Source: Prinia subflava (lineage: Eukaryota > Chordata > Aves > Passeriformes > Cisticolidae). Taken from it: a stretch of 64,000 nt of DNA. The position numbers were made by a program, and so were the translations under genes. Below are positions 37,501-50,852 of this stretch, one piece after another. The stretch's first letter is position 1. Every line of letters starts with the position of its first letter. The notes beneath the pieces were generated by a model. The model did no database searches and was not told the DNA's origin. It was given only the letters and a program-made list of their open reading frames with translations. Where the stretch lies: positions 14,149,162 through 14,213,161 of the forward strand of contig NC_086283.1 in NCBI RefSeq assembly GCF_021018805.1, in the 5' to 3' direction.

Positions 37501-40500
37501 TTTGGTAGGTAATAAAAATTACGGAGGGAGCATCAAAGACTCATTTAAAATTTTTTAAAAACCCTTTTGCTAACAAATGAATGAATGTTTTTTGTTATTT
37601 TGAATGACATTTTCATTGGTCTGAAACAGCTGGATTTTTTAAAAGCTTTTGTGCAGACAGTTGTATAGAAAAAACGATTTAGTGTTTTAAACAAATAACA
37701 ATTTAGAGGAGTGGGAGAAATTTCACTGGACGCTAAAATTTAGGAATTTCATTAGATTAGAGCTCTGGAGAAAGCCTGCTTTGAAAATTACTTGTGCTAC
37801 ACTGGACTTCCTCTTGTTTGCTTGCTCTGCCATGCTTTGGCACTTAAACTAACTGGTGCACATGAAGAACCTAGTGACCTTGTCACTCAGCATGCTTTAC
37901 CCTGTTCCCACAGCAGATTAGCTGACACAACCATTAATTACTTGTTGCTTTCCCAGGAAACCCTTTAGGAACCTACTCCCAATCTTCCCCCTTCTCCAGG
38001 ATGGAGGCCAGGAAGTAATTTCTGGGCTGTCCCATGGGGTGAGAGTCCTTTGGAACAAGTTAAAGCAGCGGACAAGCGGGTGTGGCAGTGCTTGCAGAGG
38101 ACACTGCTGTGTAATGAAGGAAAGCCACAGCAGCAAGTCCAGGTCTCCAGGGAGCATGCAATGTCTCTTGCAATGGGAAATGAACTTTTGTGCTTATCTG
38201 TTGGACGAGAACAGGAGTGCTGAGAACCTGAAGCTCTGAGAATCTTTCAGTTTGGTCCATACTTTTCTCTTGTCCCTGCAGTTTAAATAACAGTTCTGGA
38301 ATGTTTCCTCCTTAACACATTTTAACTAGTTTAAAAGATTTAGAAGGTAATTTGGCCTCTAAGTTGCAGGAAGGAACAAAAAAGCTACTGTGCAAAACCC
38401 AGTATATTTTCCATAGATATGCCAACAAGGCTTGTATTTCTAATGCAAAAAGTAAAAGAGGTGAAATGAAGTCAACTGGGAGCAACCTGCTTCTCTTTGG
38501 GACAAGAGAAGTATCAGTTATGAAAATAAGTAAGAAATATCTGCAAATTCCATCTAGACAGGTTACATAAGGCTTGGTGTTCCTAAACAGAGGCAACTGT
38601 AATTTGTAAGAGCATTAAAAATTCACTATAATTGTTGGTGAATTACATCAGTAATTAATTATTCTCACCACTTTAAAATGTCTTAATTTCTAGGCATAAA
38701 TTGCCTATCTTTGACTTCCAACCATTGAGTCTTTGTCAGTTTGTGTGTACTAGGTCAAGTATTAATGTTTCCTGCATGCATTGACAATTTTCTTTTAAAA
38801 GCTCTAAATGTGTGGGTTTAGATTTTGGGTGCTCCTCATGGGTTGTCTCTTAGCATTCTTCAATTTTTCACAACTTACTTGGGAATGGGAATTCCTGAAC
38901 TGATTGAAGTCTTTTGTAGCAACCAACCCAGTAGGAAATACAGATCTAACACACCTTTTGAATGTAATACCCATGTCGATGTCTCTGAGGATGATAATTT
39001 CTTCAGCCACACAATCACTCTGAGCTTGTAAGCACGTGTTGTACCCCCATCTTGCACAATAGTTTCTTCCTGGTTGTCCCCTTTTGGAGGGTGGGGTGTC
39101 TTTTTAATTGTCTGCTTTGTTTGGACTTGAAGGGCCACAGTTTCCAAGTACAGTTTCTATTTACTTGTCACTTGCTTATTTCATATGTGCACAAAAGTTT
39201 CTTGCCTGAGGGAGATTTTCCAGAGTATTTGTTGTGTATAATGGCAGATGTTCATATGCATAGATACTTTAAAAAGGAAAATGTGTGTATTAATATAAGT
39301 ACATGTACATAAATAATGGAATTTTAATATTTTTATTGATGGTATTTTGAAAAGTACATTCTGTAATTTTCGGTCTGGCAATATCTTTCGTTTGCATTTC
39401 ATGTTTCTGCCAGAGGGAAAATATTGCATAACTTAGTAAACATTGTGGGGATAAATTGATGGTATTGAGCAGCATCCTAAAAGCCCTCAGATTTTGTCAT
39501 ACCAGGCAGGATTGTTTTTTTTTATATTTTTTTAAATTTTTGAGTAGTATCTGATTTGTGTATGACTCTATAGTGAAGCAAGGGATAACTGCTTTTCAGG
39601 AGGCAGACACAACCACATCCTCATAAAATCCATTATTTACATCACATATCTTGTATCCTTCTGGTGCTGCTCACAGATCCTCTTCTCTTGTTGTTTTATG
39701 TGCTGAGAAAATTACTTGTTGTACAGCAAAGGATGAAAAGGAAAGAAAGAGAAGAAAGCACTTCTGTAATGATGGTTGACAGGAGACTTCCTTTTGAAAC
39801 ATGCAGTTGTTCTTTAAACTTTGATGGAGAAAAGTGATTATTCATATTTAGTTCCAGCCAGTGGTTTTTTCCTTTGTTGAAACTCGGTAAGAGATTTACA
39901 AATCAAACAGTTTGAACACAGGTATTGCCTGGGTGTAGGTGCTGAAGTCTGACAGTATGTGTTGGTATTTCAAGGGACTTTATAATTTGTATTGTTATTT
40001 GCCGTCTATTTTCCTGAAGTGTTTACAGTATACTAGGGAGCATACAGTCAGTGGAGTGCTGTGCCTGTCCTGAAAGAAGGTTTTTCCTCATCCTCTGTTT
40101 CTATAGTTGGTGGTACCATAAAGGGTTTCTGTGGTGCATTGCTGCTGCCAACAGATGAGTTTGACCTTTCTGAGTAATAGAAATGCAAAAACTGAAATAT
40201 GAAACTTGCAGAAGAGGTTTTGTCTTCTTTGTTTAACATGGGAGAACAAATTCAACAAGTACAAGCAAATCCAAAACAAAGTGTTATATAATCCCAGGTT
40301 TTATGTGTTATAGCCCAGCTTGAGTAATGAAGTTAAAAACGGCATAAGAGGGCAAGGGAAGGGTAGGAATTACTGCCTCTGACAAATAGCAATTTGGTTT
40401 TAGCATCAACATCTGTGTGAAGGAAGTGGAATTGTTTGGTGATAAGACTGCAGCTTTCTGGCAGCTTTTGTCTGCCTGCTTTGTGCCACAAATAAATCAC

Positions 40501-42789
40501 TTGTGGTCCCTACCCATGAGCAGGGGAGGTGAAGAATTAAGATTTGTGTTTTTGTTTAGCAGCTGAGAGATTTAAAAGGCCTATTGAGACAGTGTGAATT
40601 GAACTAAGGTGACATGTATCCTATACTACCGCTCTTACCTATGATTGGCCACAGTCCTCAAAATAAATTTTAAAAATTTCACTCTGACATTTTTTCTTGT
40701 TAAAATCTTTTGTTGCAGTGTCTGCAGCTGCTCTTGAGTTAAAATTTTGGGAAACGAGCAGTGCTAGCAACCAGCTTGCATATTTTCAACTTTGGTCCCC
40801 TTTCTTTCAACAGTTGCTGAAGTTGTGTGCCAGTGGGTGCAGGCAAACGTAAGCTCTTCTTACGTCCTCTTCTTAGTTCTGATAGCTTTGGCAATGTTAA
40901 AAGAGACATATGAGGATTCAAAGTAGAAAACTGATACCTATTGAGGGGACTGCAAAAGAAGACAACAGAAACAAAAGGTGGATCTGAAAGTGTTGAGAGC
41001 ATGGGGAGCCCTGCAACTTTACTGTTGGCGTCTGGTTGATTTTAGCATGATGCCACAAGCTAACCTTCTTCACTGATGCTAATCCATAAATTAATCATTC
41101 TGGTTATTACAGCCTCTCTTTTTGTTAGTGAATTCTTTGTCAAGGAGCTTAGTACTTTTAAGCTTATTTATACAAGCAAGTCCCATGGAAGTTACAACAG
41201 AATAGCTAGTGTATAAATTCGTACTGCAGCAGCTATTTGAGTTATTCCACTTCTGTTTATTCAGCAAGCTGCTCTGGAGAACCGTGACTCCTTGCCCATG
41301 TAGATGGGTCCTTAGTTAAATGTGGAAAACTAAGTTTTTCTAATGGCATCCTGATGGTAACACTCAGTTTATAGAAGTGTAATCAACTATGAATAATTGT
41401 GTGTGTATAAAAAAAGGCTGCCTAGGAAAAGTCAATTTGATTTATTGTCAAACTGTAAAATGGTACAAGGTGCTTTTGTTTTATACTGAAGTAGTTTTAT
41501 GTATCAGAGTAAAATCTTTCTCTTGTAGTTTTAGTTGCTTATGAGCACATATGGTGCGTTTAATTTAACAGGAAGTCATCAAGATCCTCATTTAATTGCC
41601 ATGGATAAAAGCAGCCCAGATCCATGATGGCAGAGTGCTTTATCAGCATTGGTGACTTTCCTAAAAAGGGGCCCTGTGCTGCATCTGGCATGACTGTCAC
41701 TGCAGAACAGGCTTGTGCTGAGGCAATGGGCAGAAGCATTTACTAATGCACTTCTTCCAGTCAGCCAGCTGACAGGAGCAGATATTAAACAGTTTGGAGT
41801 ACTGAAGCAAAGCCACGGCTCAGTTGAGCACCGTGTCTCTACTCCATGCCACTGCTTTCTGAACCTGCAGCTGCCCGCTGCTCTTGATTTCGACAGAAAA
41901 TGCTCCTGCCTCCCGCTGGCAAAGGTCAGGATCTGTTGGGAATCCCTGTGAAATGTCTGATACCGTCTACTAACCAGGGAGTGTTGGGTGCTTCTCCAGA
42001 AAGCTGATGTGCTCATGTTTAGTTTGCATGACCTAGATGTCTGTGGAAGTGTTAAAGGTGCAGGTGCTAAGCTCCTGCCACAGCTTTCTCCCAAGCCAGC
42101 ACTAATCCTCACTACGGCTGAGCCAGGAGGTTCTTCCAATATTGAGTTGAGTTTTTGAAGATTGACATGTGCCATGATGTTTGTACCACCTAAAACTGTT
42201 GAAAAGACACTCTTAGGCCTCTTTATCAGATTAGGATCATCCCCTTCCCCATCACATAAAGTGTGCAGTGTGATAATTGTTCACAGGCAGGGCAGCAGCT
42301 GTTTCTGCCGGATTTTGGAAATGGAAAGCAATTCCTCAGGTCTTCTGGGCAGAGGAGCTGCAAAGGCGAAAAGCAAAACTCTGGATATGCTCCTTCAGTA
42401 GCCATTAAACATTTTGGTGCAAGACTTTAGTGCTTTTATGCTGTTCATTTTCCAAGGCTGCTATGTCCTGGTAAGTGACACACCCCTTGTGGGCGGTTCT
42501 TTTGCTATCGCTCTTGCCAGCCCTAAACTTTTACCCAATAAAATGGTGTGATTTGTTGTTTCAGAGCAATCACAACCACAGATGTAGAAGCAGGGGTGCT
42601 TGAGAACAGCCCACTGGGAACATGAGTTTGGGTCAGCATTTGTCTCTTCAGTTCAGTTACTAAGGGAAGAAGAGCTCTGTTTGCCGAAGGGCAGAATTGG
42701 GTGGCCAACTACAACACAAACCTTTCAAACCGCGGTAGTATCTCCTGCAACACAAAGAGATCAAGTTCAAAGGTTGTGCCAGCCCTACT

Positions 42790-43860
42790 AGACACCGATC
42801 CATGGTAAAGGTGTGTGAGGGCAGAGCCAGAGTAGCCCCGCGAGGATGTCGTGGAGCTTTGCGGGTGTCTGAGTGCCCGGGGCATCGCGCCTGCCCTTCC
42901 CAAAGCGGAGCCGGCGCCTCTGCGGCCGTGTTGGGAAGATCGGAAGAGACTACATTGCACCCTGGGCGATTTTATGAAGAAGGGCGGTGCGTTGTAATTA
43001 CAGAAAGGGATACAGAAGACCTTGTGGGGTCTTTCTGTTGAAGGGAGCCATGAGCCCTCAGCTTGTAGCATCTTTTGCAGGCCCGGAACCAGCTGGACAT
43101 CAGCCGCTTTTGGTTAACCTGTGCCTGCCGAGCCCGGTGGGGCGAGCAGGGACAGGGGCCGTGGCGGGTGTCGCAGCTGGGGGGCCGGGCCGGGGCACTC
43201 GGTGCTGGGGCGGGCCGTCGTCAGCCGCCAACCCGGGCCCGGCACCCCCTTGGCCCCTCCCCGGGGCCGGGCGCTCCCCGCGGCGAGGCGCTGGCGGCGC
43301 GGCGCTGGCGGCGCTGCGGGCGCGGCGAGAGGCGCGGCGGGCAGCCGGGCGGGCAGCGGCTCCATGGCCAGCATGGCGTGCGAAGTGATGCCCCTGCAGA
43401 GGTACGTGCCCAGCCGGGGCAAGCCCGGGACCCAGCGCGGGGCTTCTGCCGAGCTGTCCGGCACGGGGGAGCCGGGACTCGGACCCCACCTGGGAGCAGG
43501 CATGCCCGCTCGGGAGTGGGATACCCGCCCCGGCGCCGGGGCAGTGCAACAAGTACGGCTATTTGTTAGCGGGTCTCCGGGGACAGGGGATCTCTGGCGT
43601 CCTCGGGCGGAGAGGGGAATTCGATGTAGCGCCCCGAAATCCACACAGCGCTCTCGTGCGGAGTGGGAGCAGCCCTGGGTCCCCGCCGGCTCCGGGCGCC
43701 CGGACAAACCCGAGCCCTCCGCGGGCTGGCCGCGGCGGGGCCGTACTGCGGTGCGGGAGCGCGGCCGGGCTGCCCCTGCGCACAGCCCACACCCAGCCTG
43801 CCGCAGCATGGGCGAGAGGTTTGGTTTTCGGAGGAAAAAGGCTGGGTGTTTTCAGGATGC
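42790..43860 (+). promoter_or_regulatory. FAM13A: CpG island / internal FAM13A promoter
   Basis: GC content and CpG density rise sharply here against a background that is AT-rich and CpG-poor. The densest part is about 43130-43360, immediately upstream of the short-isoform ATG. It holds GC-box-like sequences (GGGGCGGGCC at 43207-43216, CGGGCGGGC near 43346) and no TATA box, typical of a dispersed CpG-island promoter. The downstream half (43400-43860), after the splice donor, is also CpG-rich. Because the alternative first exon lies inside it and splices in phase into 52566, the natural reading is the promoter of the RhoGAP-less isoform. The strand follows the gene; bidirectional activity is possible but not shown. 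Large overlapping frames on both strands here are by-products of GC richness. Confidence 0.82.
43373..43401 (+). CDS. FAM13A: FAM13A alternative first coding exon (short isoform start)
   Basis: The frame reads MACEVMPLQ followed by two bases (AG) of a split codon and a donor GAG|GTACGT. Joined to the exon at 52566 it gives MACEVMPLQSSQEDERP. The human short isoform begins MACEIMPLQSSQEDERP as I recall it, so this is the start of the RhoGAP-less FAM13A protein. I chose the ATG at 43373 because it matches the human start and has A at -3 and G at +4. An in-frame ATG nine bases upstream (43364, adding MAS) has T at -3 and is a weaker choice. The exon lies within a CpG island that would act as its promoter; the transcript start is not visible, so the 5' UTR is left open. 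The frame also stays open upstream to 43121 without an ATG, as GC-rich leaders often do by chance. Confidence 0.88.
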
Positions 43861-46107
43861 CGACGCACACCTCCCTTCAGCACCAGCTGTGAGAAGGTAC
43901 CTGTGCTGGCGTGTGCTCCTGCCACACTATGGCAGGGACAGGTGCAGTCAAGCTTCTGAAATGGCAGGGCACAGACCCACTGCGGGGAGGAGTGTACACA
44001 GCCCTTTCACTGGTCATCAAATTCTTAATTTTATTTTTACTACTCATTCAGTTCTCAAAATTAAGCAGGCTGTATCTCCCGTAGTAGTATTTGAATGTCT
44101 GGAATATCAACCTTTGTGTAATCTATGAAACACTGAATAAAAAACTTACCGTGTTGTTTCAGCACTGTGGTGGTGCTGTTTCAGTAGAAGCTGCAGAGTT
44201 TCTGCTTACTTGAATACAATAATATAGTAATTGCAATTGCTGCCCAAACTGTTATCATCTTGATAAAGTGCAGGGTCCTCTTAGGGTAGATGTGGAGAAA
44301 GTCTCTGCAGTCGTGGGGTTCCATACTGATGACTGCAGAGAAACAGAATATAGTTTGAATGTCTTAAAGAAGTGGTCACGGGGCATCATTTCTATTTGAA
44401 GGACCAGTCTCGCGTAATATTTTTAACCTTTCTGTTCCTAAGGATCTGACTGTCCTAGCAGTGGTCGGAACAAGGGGTTGTTATTGTACTCTTGACCCCA
44501 GGGGAAGATAGGTTTCACAGGCTGGCTCTAATTAGACTCTGTTGTTTCAAGGACTGTCTCCATCAGTTAAGAGATTCAGTCAGCACTTCAAAAGTGATGC
44601 ATTTTCTTCAAACTCCATTAAGCCATAAGCATGGTACAGAATCATTTTGAGATTTTCAGTTGAAATAATTCAGGAAATTCTGGCTCCTTTTCCACCTCCT
44701 TGTTCTATTTTTAGTCTATGTACTTTTTAGCACTTTGGGTTTTTTGGCACAGATTGCCATATCCCTTTAGAGTGGCGTTCTCCAGGTTACACCGTTATTT
44801 CCCTGTTCTTCCCTCCCTTAGGGCAGAGTTTTGCTGGCTTTGAGCGTTTTCTGTCAGCTTCAGGAATGCTTATACATCTAGTATTGGTTCATACCGGCGT
44901 GGGTAGCACTATGTTTGTGGTAGCTGTGGGGTGGATAGGCTGATGTTGCTGTTCCAGCTGAGGGCATGGACCAATTGCAGTGCATGGTTCCTGCTACAGG
45001 TTTAATCAGAGCAGTGGCACCCTTCATGTTCTGTGATTTAGGACACTTGCCAAGCTGAAAGAATCTCTCTTTCCCCCTCAAGAAAGGTAATGAGCTGCCT
45101 GCAGTAATCACACTTGGTTCTCTTGCTGGGTGAGTGAACTTGCTCCTGCCCATCTCCTGCGGTGCCCTGCTGTGGACTCTCCTTGGGGCCACGAGGCTGG
45201 TCATGCTGTGCCTGCCATGGAAACCTTCCTGTGCTGAAGCAATACAAATGTGTAACTGGTGTGTAAAACTTGGGAGAGGGAGAAGAGCTGTGTGTCTACC
45301 TAGATATGTGTGAGCTGTGACTCTGTCTTCCAGAAAATCATATAAAGTGCTTCCATAGAGCCATATGGACTATATGGTATCATCATATATATAGATATCT
45401 GTGGAATGGCATGTGATGGGGTATGGTGTTCTGCTGTGAAGGAGTGACAGTGGGGATGTCAGGGTTATGTTTCATTGTATGGGAAGAGGTGGAAGGCCAA
45501 ATGTGTTGAATCTTCACTGCAGTAGGTACTATATTGCCCAGGCATTGTAGAAGGCACCCGTGAATGTCATATGGATTGCATTACTGATTTTCCAACAACT
45601 TATCCACCAGTGATTATCTCTTCTATTGCTGTTAGGCTACCATCTTTTCAAAATAGCATTAGCTTACTTTGGTATCCCAGCTTCCTAGTTAGAGCATTAC
45701 TAATGCTGTTAATGCATGTTTTAATTCATGTATTCTAGCTCAGTCTATTTCAGATCTAACAACAGCTGTGCAAAGCTGAAGCCTGTAGCTGCCTTTGCCA
45801 ATCGTATCTACTCGTTTCTGTAGGAGATAAGAAAGGCAGGTACACACCTGGGCCTTGTTTGTGATCGGTGGCTTCTGTTGCTTAACAAGTCAAGGTAGTG
45901 GAAGAGTGAAGCTATCACAGATATTTTTAGCAAGTGCATCTGAAAGCAGTGGGGAATGTGACTACCCTGTACGGCAGCAGTTGTCTGCATGGGCAGTCTC
46001 ACTTGGAGTTACCAGGACTGTTTAATTTACTCTACTCGTTGGTTTGCTTGGGATCTTTCACAAATACCTTGCAGTTTAGCCCCAGAACACTGCTGTATTC
46101 CACCACC

Positions 46108-46131
46108 TTTTTTTTTTTTGGGGGGGGGGGG
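46108..46131 (+). repeat. T12-G12 homopolymer junction
   Basis: Twelve T bases are followed directly by twelve G bases, then AGGGTATGG. It is a simple-sequence tract; the G run is prone to slippage and to sequencing error, so its length should be treated with care. Confidence 0.9.
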
Positions 46132-48843
46132 AGGGTATGGCGGCTGTGTTCTCTTTAACACATTTGTGAACATTTTTGTGTGTAAAATCGTACTGTAAAT
46201 AAGTCTGATCTTTTGGACTTTGCTATCACTTTCTATCCAAGGTGTACTGGGAGTCCTTGACAAGCCCTAATGAAGTATATTCTGGAATATGAATGTGAAT
46301 TATGCTCTCTGAGAGTGGAGAGAACTTGAATCTAGTTTTTTCTTCGTTTGCTTTGGGTTTGGGTGGTTTTTTTTCTGGTGGAAGAATGAAGAGAAATTCA
46401 AACCTGTGGCTCTTATCTTTTTCAAGTCATAGCTTGTTAAAAAATGCTGTTTGAATTTTTTGTCTTCCAAGCTGATATTTGACCCACAGCTGGGTACCCT
46501 GTCTTGTCACAGCAGTGGCATGGTGAGTATAGAAGCCTGTGGAAACTCTTCCTTAGTACCACTAGGGGTGGAAGGCTGTGACTAAAAGAGGAAATTGGTG
46601 TGGAAATTGTCTTTGGTGTTTGTCTCTGGGGTGTCCACCTGATTAAGCAAGAAAATATTAATATTTGCCCAAAAACTGGCCTCTTAGATACCCTTATTTG
46701 AAGTGTGCAAGCTTTCAACAAACAATCCTGAAACTGAAATCACTGGTTACCTAGTAACAGTTCTTCACCATTATAATGCAACAGGTATGTGTGTGTTATG
46801 CAACTTCACTGTTAAATTCTGAGAAGAGGTGAGACTTTGGCTGGTACATTCATTCCACCTCTTTCTGAGCCATTTTTTGGTTTTATCGTAGTGAGGACTA
46901 TTGCCAAACCACAAGTAAAAGGAAAGACACTTCCCCATCTTTCATAATAAAACCAAATTAGCTTAAGAAGTGAAACAACAAAAGTGAGCTGTCTAACATT
47001 TACGTCATTTTATAAAAGATAAACATATTTGCAATCTAGGAGGATAGTAAGCAGAAAATAATTACACAAAATTATGCTGTCAAGGGCTCCAGGATATTCA
47101 AGTATATATGTTAATATAAATGGAAAATCTGCCTCTTGCTCACAGTGGCACTTAATCAGCAAAGAAGTCCTGCTCGCTTCAGCTTGCTGTGTGATAGCCT
47201 ATACTTCCCTGATCTCTGATGTTGCTTTGAAGTAGGAGGAGGTGTGCAAAAAGCCTTCAGTATACTTATTTTTCTATTCAGGTAATATGCTTCAGTCCCA
47301 GAGCCCCCTCACACTGCATGCATAGTTATGTCTATGGATAGTGCAGTGTAATTTAGTTGAGAGATCTTTAGGAAAAACATGCTGAAGAAACAGCTCTGAG
47401 GGAGATGTTGGAATCCTTTGGAATTTAATATTTAAACCAATTCACCTGCACCCAAGTAATTGGAGATATTTATATTTTGCATAGTGTGATATTTTGCAGC
47501 GTATGAGTTCAGAGTAAAGAAGCTGGGTTGTCAGCCTTGGGTTTTGACATGTGGCTCATCTGCTTAGTAGCTTACTTAAGTTTCAGTGGTATGCATGGTT
47601 AGGTATAAGTGCAACTATTGTGAAGACAGGAGATAAATATCTGAAACAACATGTTATAGTTTTGACTTATTAAAGTTACTCTTCAGGGAAAATGGAAATG
47701 TTGGCATGGAAATAACTCTCGCAGGAAAATAGCTGTTAAGCATTTGTTTATTAAACAGTGCTTATATGGCGTTCCCTCCTTCCCCTCTGTTTAAGGATAT
47801 AGAGCAAGGGTGGCATTACTCAAGGATTGATGGTAGGTCCTGACTTCAATGATGACCATTGTATCACTGCAGTGTTATGATGTTAGATTAAATTTATGGT
47901 TTATCTTGCATCAAGGATGGTATTGTTCTTTCTTCTTTTGAATAATGTACCTCAATATTTATTTGAAGGAAGTTTATTTTGAAGGATTTATTTGGAGGCA
48001 AAAACTTGTGTTGCCTGCTATTTCTCATTTGCAAAAACATTGCCTTTTACCCACTGCTGTGAAGCACAAGCTATGAGTAAATAGCTCTACTGAGAAAATA
48101 AGCATGCAATAAATTTTCATGAGCTGTTTCAATCTTGCATTTTTTGCAACATAGAAGTAACTTTTATGGGGAAATGACTTGGATGGTGAAGAAATGCTGA
48201 AAAATTAGTGAATAAGATGAGACCTTCAGCAAAAAGCACTACTGTGGCCTCAAAATCAGTGTTTCCTTGAAGCCGTTTTTAGTGTTGTTGGTTTTGAATG
48301 TCATAATAAGTAAATGGTAAATAACTGTAAATAAGGAAATTAATTAATAATATTGTTAAAATCCACAGTAGTTGCAAAAATTTTATGTCTATTAATCCAA
48401 GGAGGCATAGGTGTTCTAAATGATGAGAAGAAAACAAAAGGGACATAAGGCTTTTGAAGGCTTAAGATGTCACCCAAATTTAGACTTTCTTCTCCTCCCT
48501 CCAAAACACGCATTGACTTCTGATATCATTAGTAATTTCATGTCACTGAATTTTTCGTTGTCTTTTTGTTTGATTGCATTAAAAATAAAAGCATCTATTG
48601 CTTTGTGTTGAAAAAGTATTCTCACTAAAAAACAACTACATTTCTTTTGAAGTCAAGGATTTTTGTGGTAGAATAGAAGGTGAGCCATTCCCATATCCAG
48701 CATTTGAGGTCAGAACAAACAGAGCCTCTAGCAAAGCATTAGGAAAACATGACCTTGGCTGAGCAGCAAGGCTGTGCCAGTGTCTAGACCCTTCATCTCC
48801 AGTGCAAAATGTTGACCCATGAGTCAAAGTGCATTTTCATAAT

Positions 48844-48848
<5 letters not shown>

Positions 48849-48888
<40 letters not shown>

Positions 48889-48920
48889 CAAACAAAAAAC
48901 CCCACCAACAACAAAAAATC
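48849..48920 (+). repeat. Poly(A) tract of 38 bases followed by A/C-rich sequence
   Basis: Thirty-eight consecutive A bases (48849-48886) lead into CCCAAACAAAAAACCCCACC and further A/C-rich sequence. CR1 elements end in short octamer repeats rather than poly(A), so this may be a simple repeat or the tail of a retroposed copy that I could not identify. Confidence 0.9.
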
Positions 48921-49214
48921 CAGAGTATTTATTTTTTAATTTCATCAGCTAAATGTTCCATTTAAGTTTTGAGAAGGGATGTGGAGGAGGAAAGCAGCAG
49001 TAGCTTTGTAACGGAGATTCCAGTGCCAGGAAGCTAAGACAGAAGAACTGCTGCTGATTAAGTGCAAATAAAACAAGGAAGGACCCTGAGCCACTCTCTG
49101 CTTGCAGTGGGAGCTCAGACCAGTGAGGAGAGGGCTGAGACAGGGCATGTAATAAATTTGGAACTTTACATCTAAATGGCTGCTCTGCAACAGGCTCAGC
49201 AGCTCCCTTATTCT

Positions 49215-49297
49215 GCCTGAAGGGCAAGATGATTTAAAGGTTGGACTTGATCTGAGACATCTTTTTCACCCTCAACGATTATATGGTTATATGACAT
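49215..49297 (+). mobile_element. CR1 LINE 3' terminus, sense
   Basis: The sequence GATTTAAAGGTTGGACTTGA, then TCTGAGACATCTTTTTCACC and CTCAACGATTATATGGTTAT, matches the end of avian CR1 elements (GGTTGGACTTGATGATCTCA, TCTTTTCCAACCTCAATGAT, TCTATGATTCTATGA). The terminal octamers are degraded to ATATGGTTATATGA. Only the last 80 bases are recognisable. A run of 20 A bases follows at 49304-49323. Confidence 0.8.
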
Positions 49298-49303
49298 GTC
49301 AGC

Positions 49304-49323
49304 AAAAAAAAAAAAAAAAAAAA
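49304..49323 (+). repeat. A20 homopolymer next to a CR1 end
   Basis: Twenty A bases lie seven bases beyond the recognisable CR1 terminus. CR1 does not normally have a poly(A) tail, so this is most simply a later simple-repeat expansion. Confidence 0.9.
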
Positions 49324-50852
49324 GTAACCATGGTTGCCTGTTTAAGAATGTGAGGGATGAATGTAACATTGCCTGTAACATTCCTGTTGCAAAAGAGGGA
49401 TAACTCTCCTTCTGTAATCAAAATTCATCATTTAACAGTTAGGCTTCACCCAGGCTTTCAAATTTCCTTCTTCAAGGGCAGAAAGGATGTGCCTGAAAAT
49501 CCCAAGATGTGCTAAACTGACTGGTGGGCTAAGCTGCTGTTCCTTCCAGTCTGACAGACTTTTTATTAGTTCAGTGGTGGTCACAAACATACATAATATT
49601 ACTTCTTTACCCATGAAATAGACAGAATTAGTTTGGTTTGATGGGGGGGTTTTATGTTTGTTTTGGTTGTTTGTTTTCTTTAGTTTGGCTGGTATTTGTT
49701 TTGGTTTTCAGCAAGAAGGATGTTGTCAGGTAATCTCCCAAGTATTTAATGGAAGCGATTAATTTCTGTTTAATCCCTGGATTTAGGGGAGCTATTTATA
49801 TACTTGAGAAAAAAAAAAAGGCTGCTGTATTTTGCACTCACCTGCTTGGCCAGGTAATTAGTGATAGTTGAATAAATAACTGGAGTTTTTAAAAGTTATT
49901 TCATGCATTCTGGACATAAAGCGTATGTAAATCTGGACAGAACTTTGAGAACAAACAAACAAACCTCCAAAATCTAATTTACTGCTAAGCCTCTTTGCCT
50001 AATGGATAAGTTCTTTGCTGGGCAAGGTAGAAATTTAGAAGATTTTTATGATTTTGTCAAAAGTCTGGATTTCATATGAGTCAGCTTGGAGGTCTTCATC
50101 CCAGATTCAGCTGCTGCTCATTTGCTGCACTTATGAAACTATGAACCACTGTTGATCAAGAGAGATTTTTCACAGCTACAATTATTACCACCCATGTGAA
50201 ATCTTGAAAACTTGATGATCTAAATAAAACTGATACTTGGTTTCTGACTTCTGTAAGAGCTTCTTTCTCTGCTATTCCCAGCTAATGGGCTTAAAATATT
50301 TGTTTCTCTGCAGTTCCTTTATATGGTGGATACATTTTTGCACAGTTACAAAACTTGCTTGAACTTAAGAGTTACCCAGTTGCACTTGCTGTAGAAGAAA
50401 GGGAAGGAAATGCGAGAGGACTTAAGAGTCCTGGCTGAATATTACTTTTCCATCTGCTCTGTCAAAAGAAATATTGGGACCTTAAATGCAAAAGTTTATT
50501 TGGACTTTCTATGTATGATTATGCTGTTTTGATTTGGAAATTAGTTACTAAACCTTGAAATTAGGAGGGGTGTTTATGATGGAAAAGAAGGCATGTTTGG
50601 CGTGGCTTTGGCAACTGCCACTTGTGCATAAAGCAGCATTTGGTGTTGTCGTTTGAAGTTGCATTAATGCACAGAAGTCTTGATGGCACTGTGAACTTTC
50701 ATTTATGTGAGAAAAGATTTTTCATGTCTTCTGTCCACTACTTGGACTTGTTTGCATTGAGATGAAAAGTACAGCTATTAATGCAGTGAACTGAACATAG
50801 TAAAAAACTTCACTAGCAGTTTTGTGAGTTTAAAGTACTTTCTTTACACTTA

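Noticed and set aside
36977..37558. 193-codon open frame on the plus strand
   Set aside because: No family signature and no plausible promoter or splice sites tied to it. Treated as an intronic chance frame.
41588..42175. 195-codon open frame on the minus strand
   Set aside because: No recognisable domain, no splice context and mixed composition. It is compatible with chance in this slightly GC-richer stretch.
43114..43809. Long overlapping open frames on both strands in the CpG island (up to 335 codons)
   Set aside because: They come from GC richness. They are Arg/Pro/Gly/Ala-rich, overlap on both strands and show no family motif. Only the 43373-43401 segment is supported by splice phase and homology.
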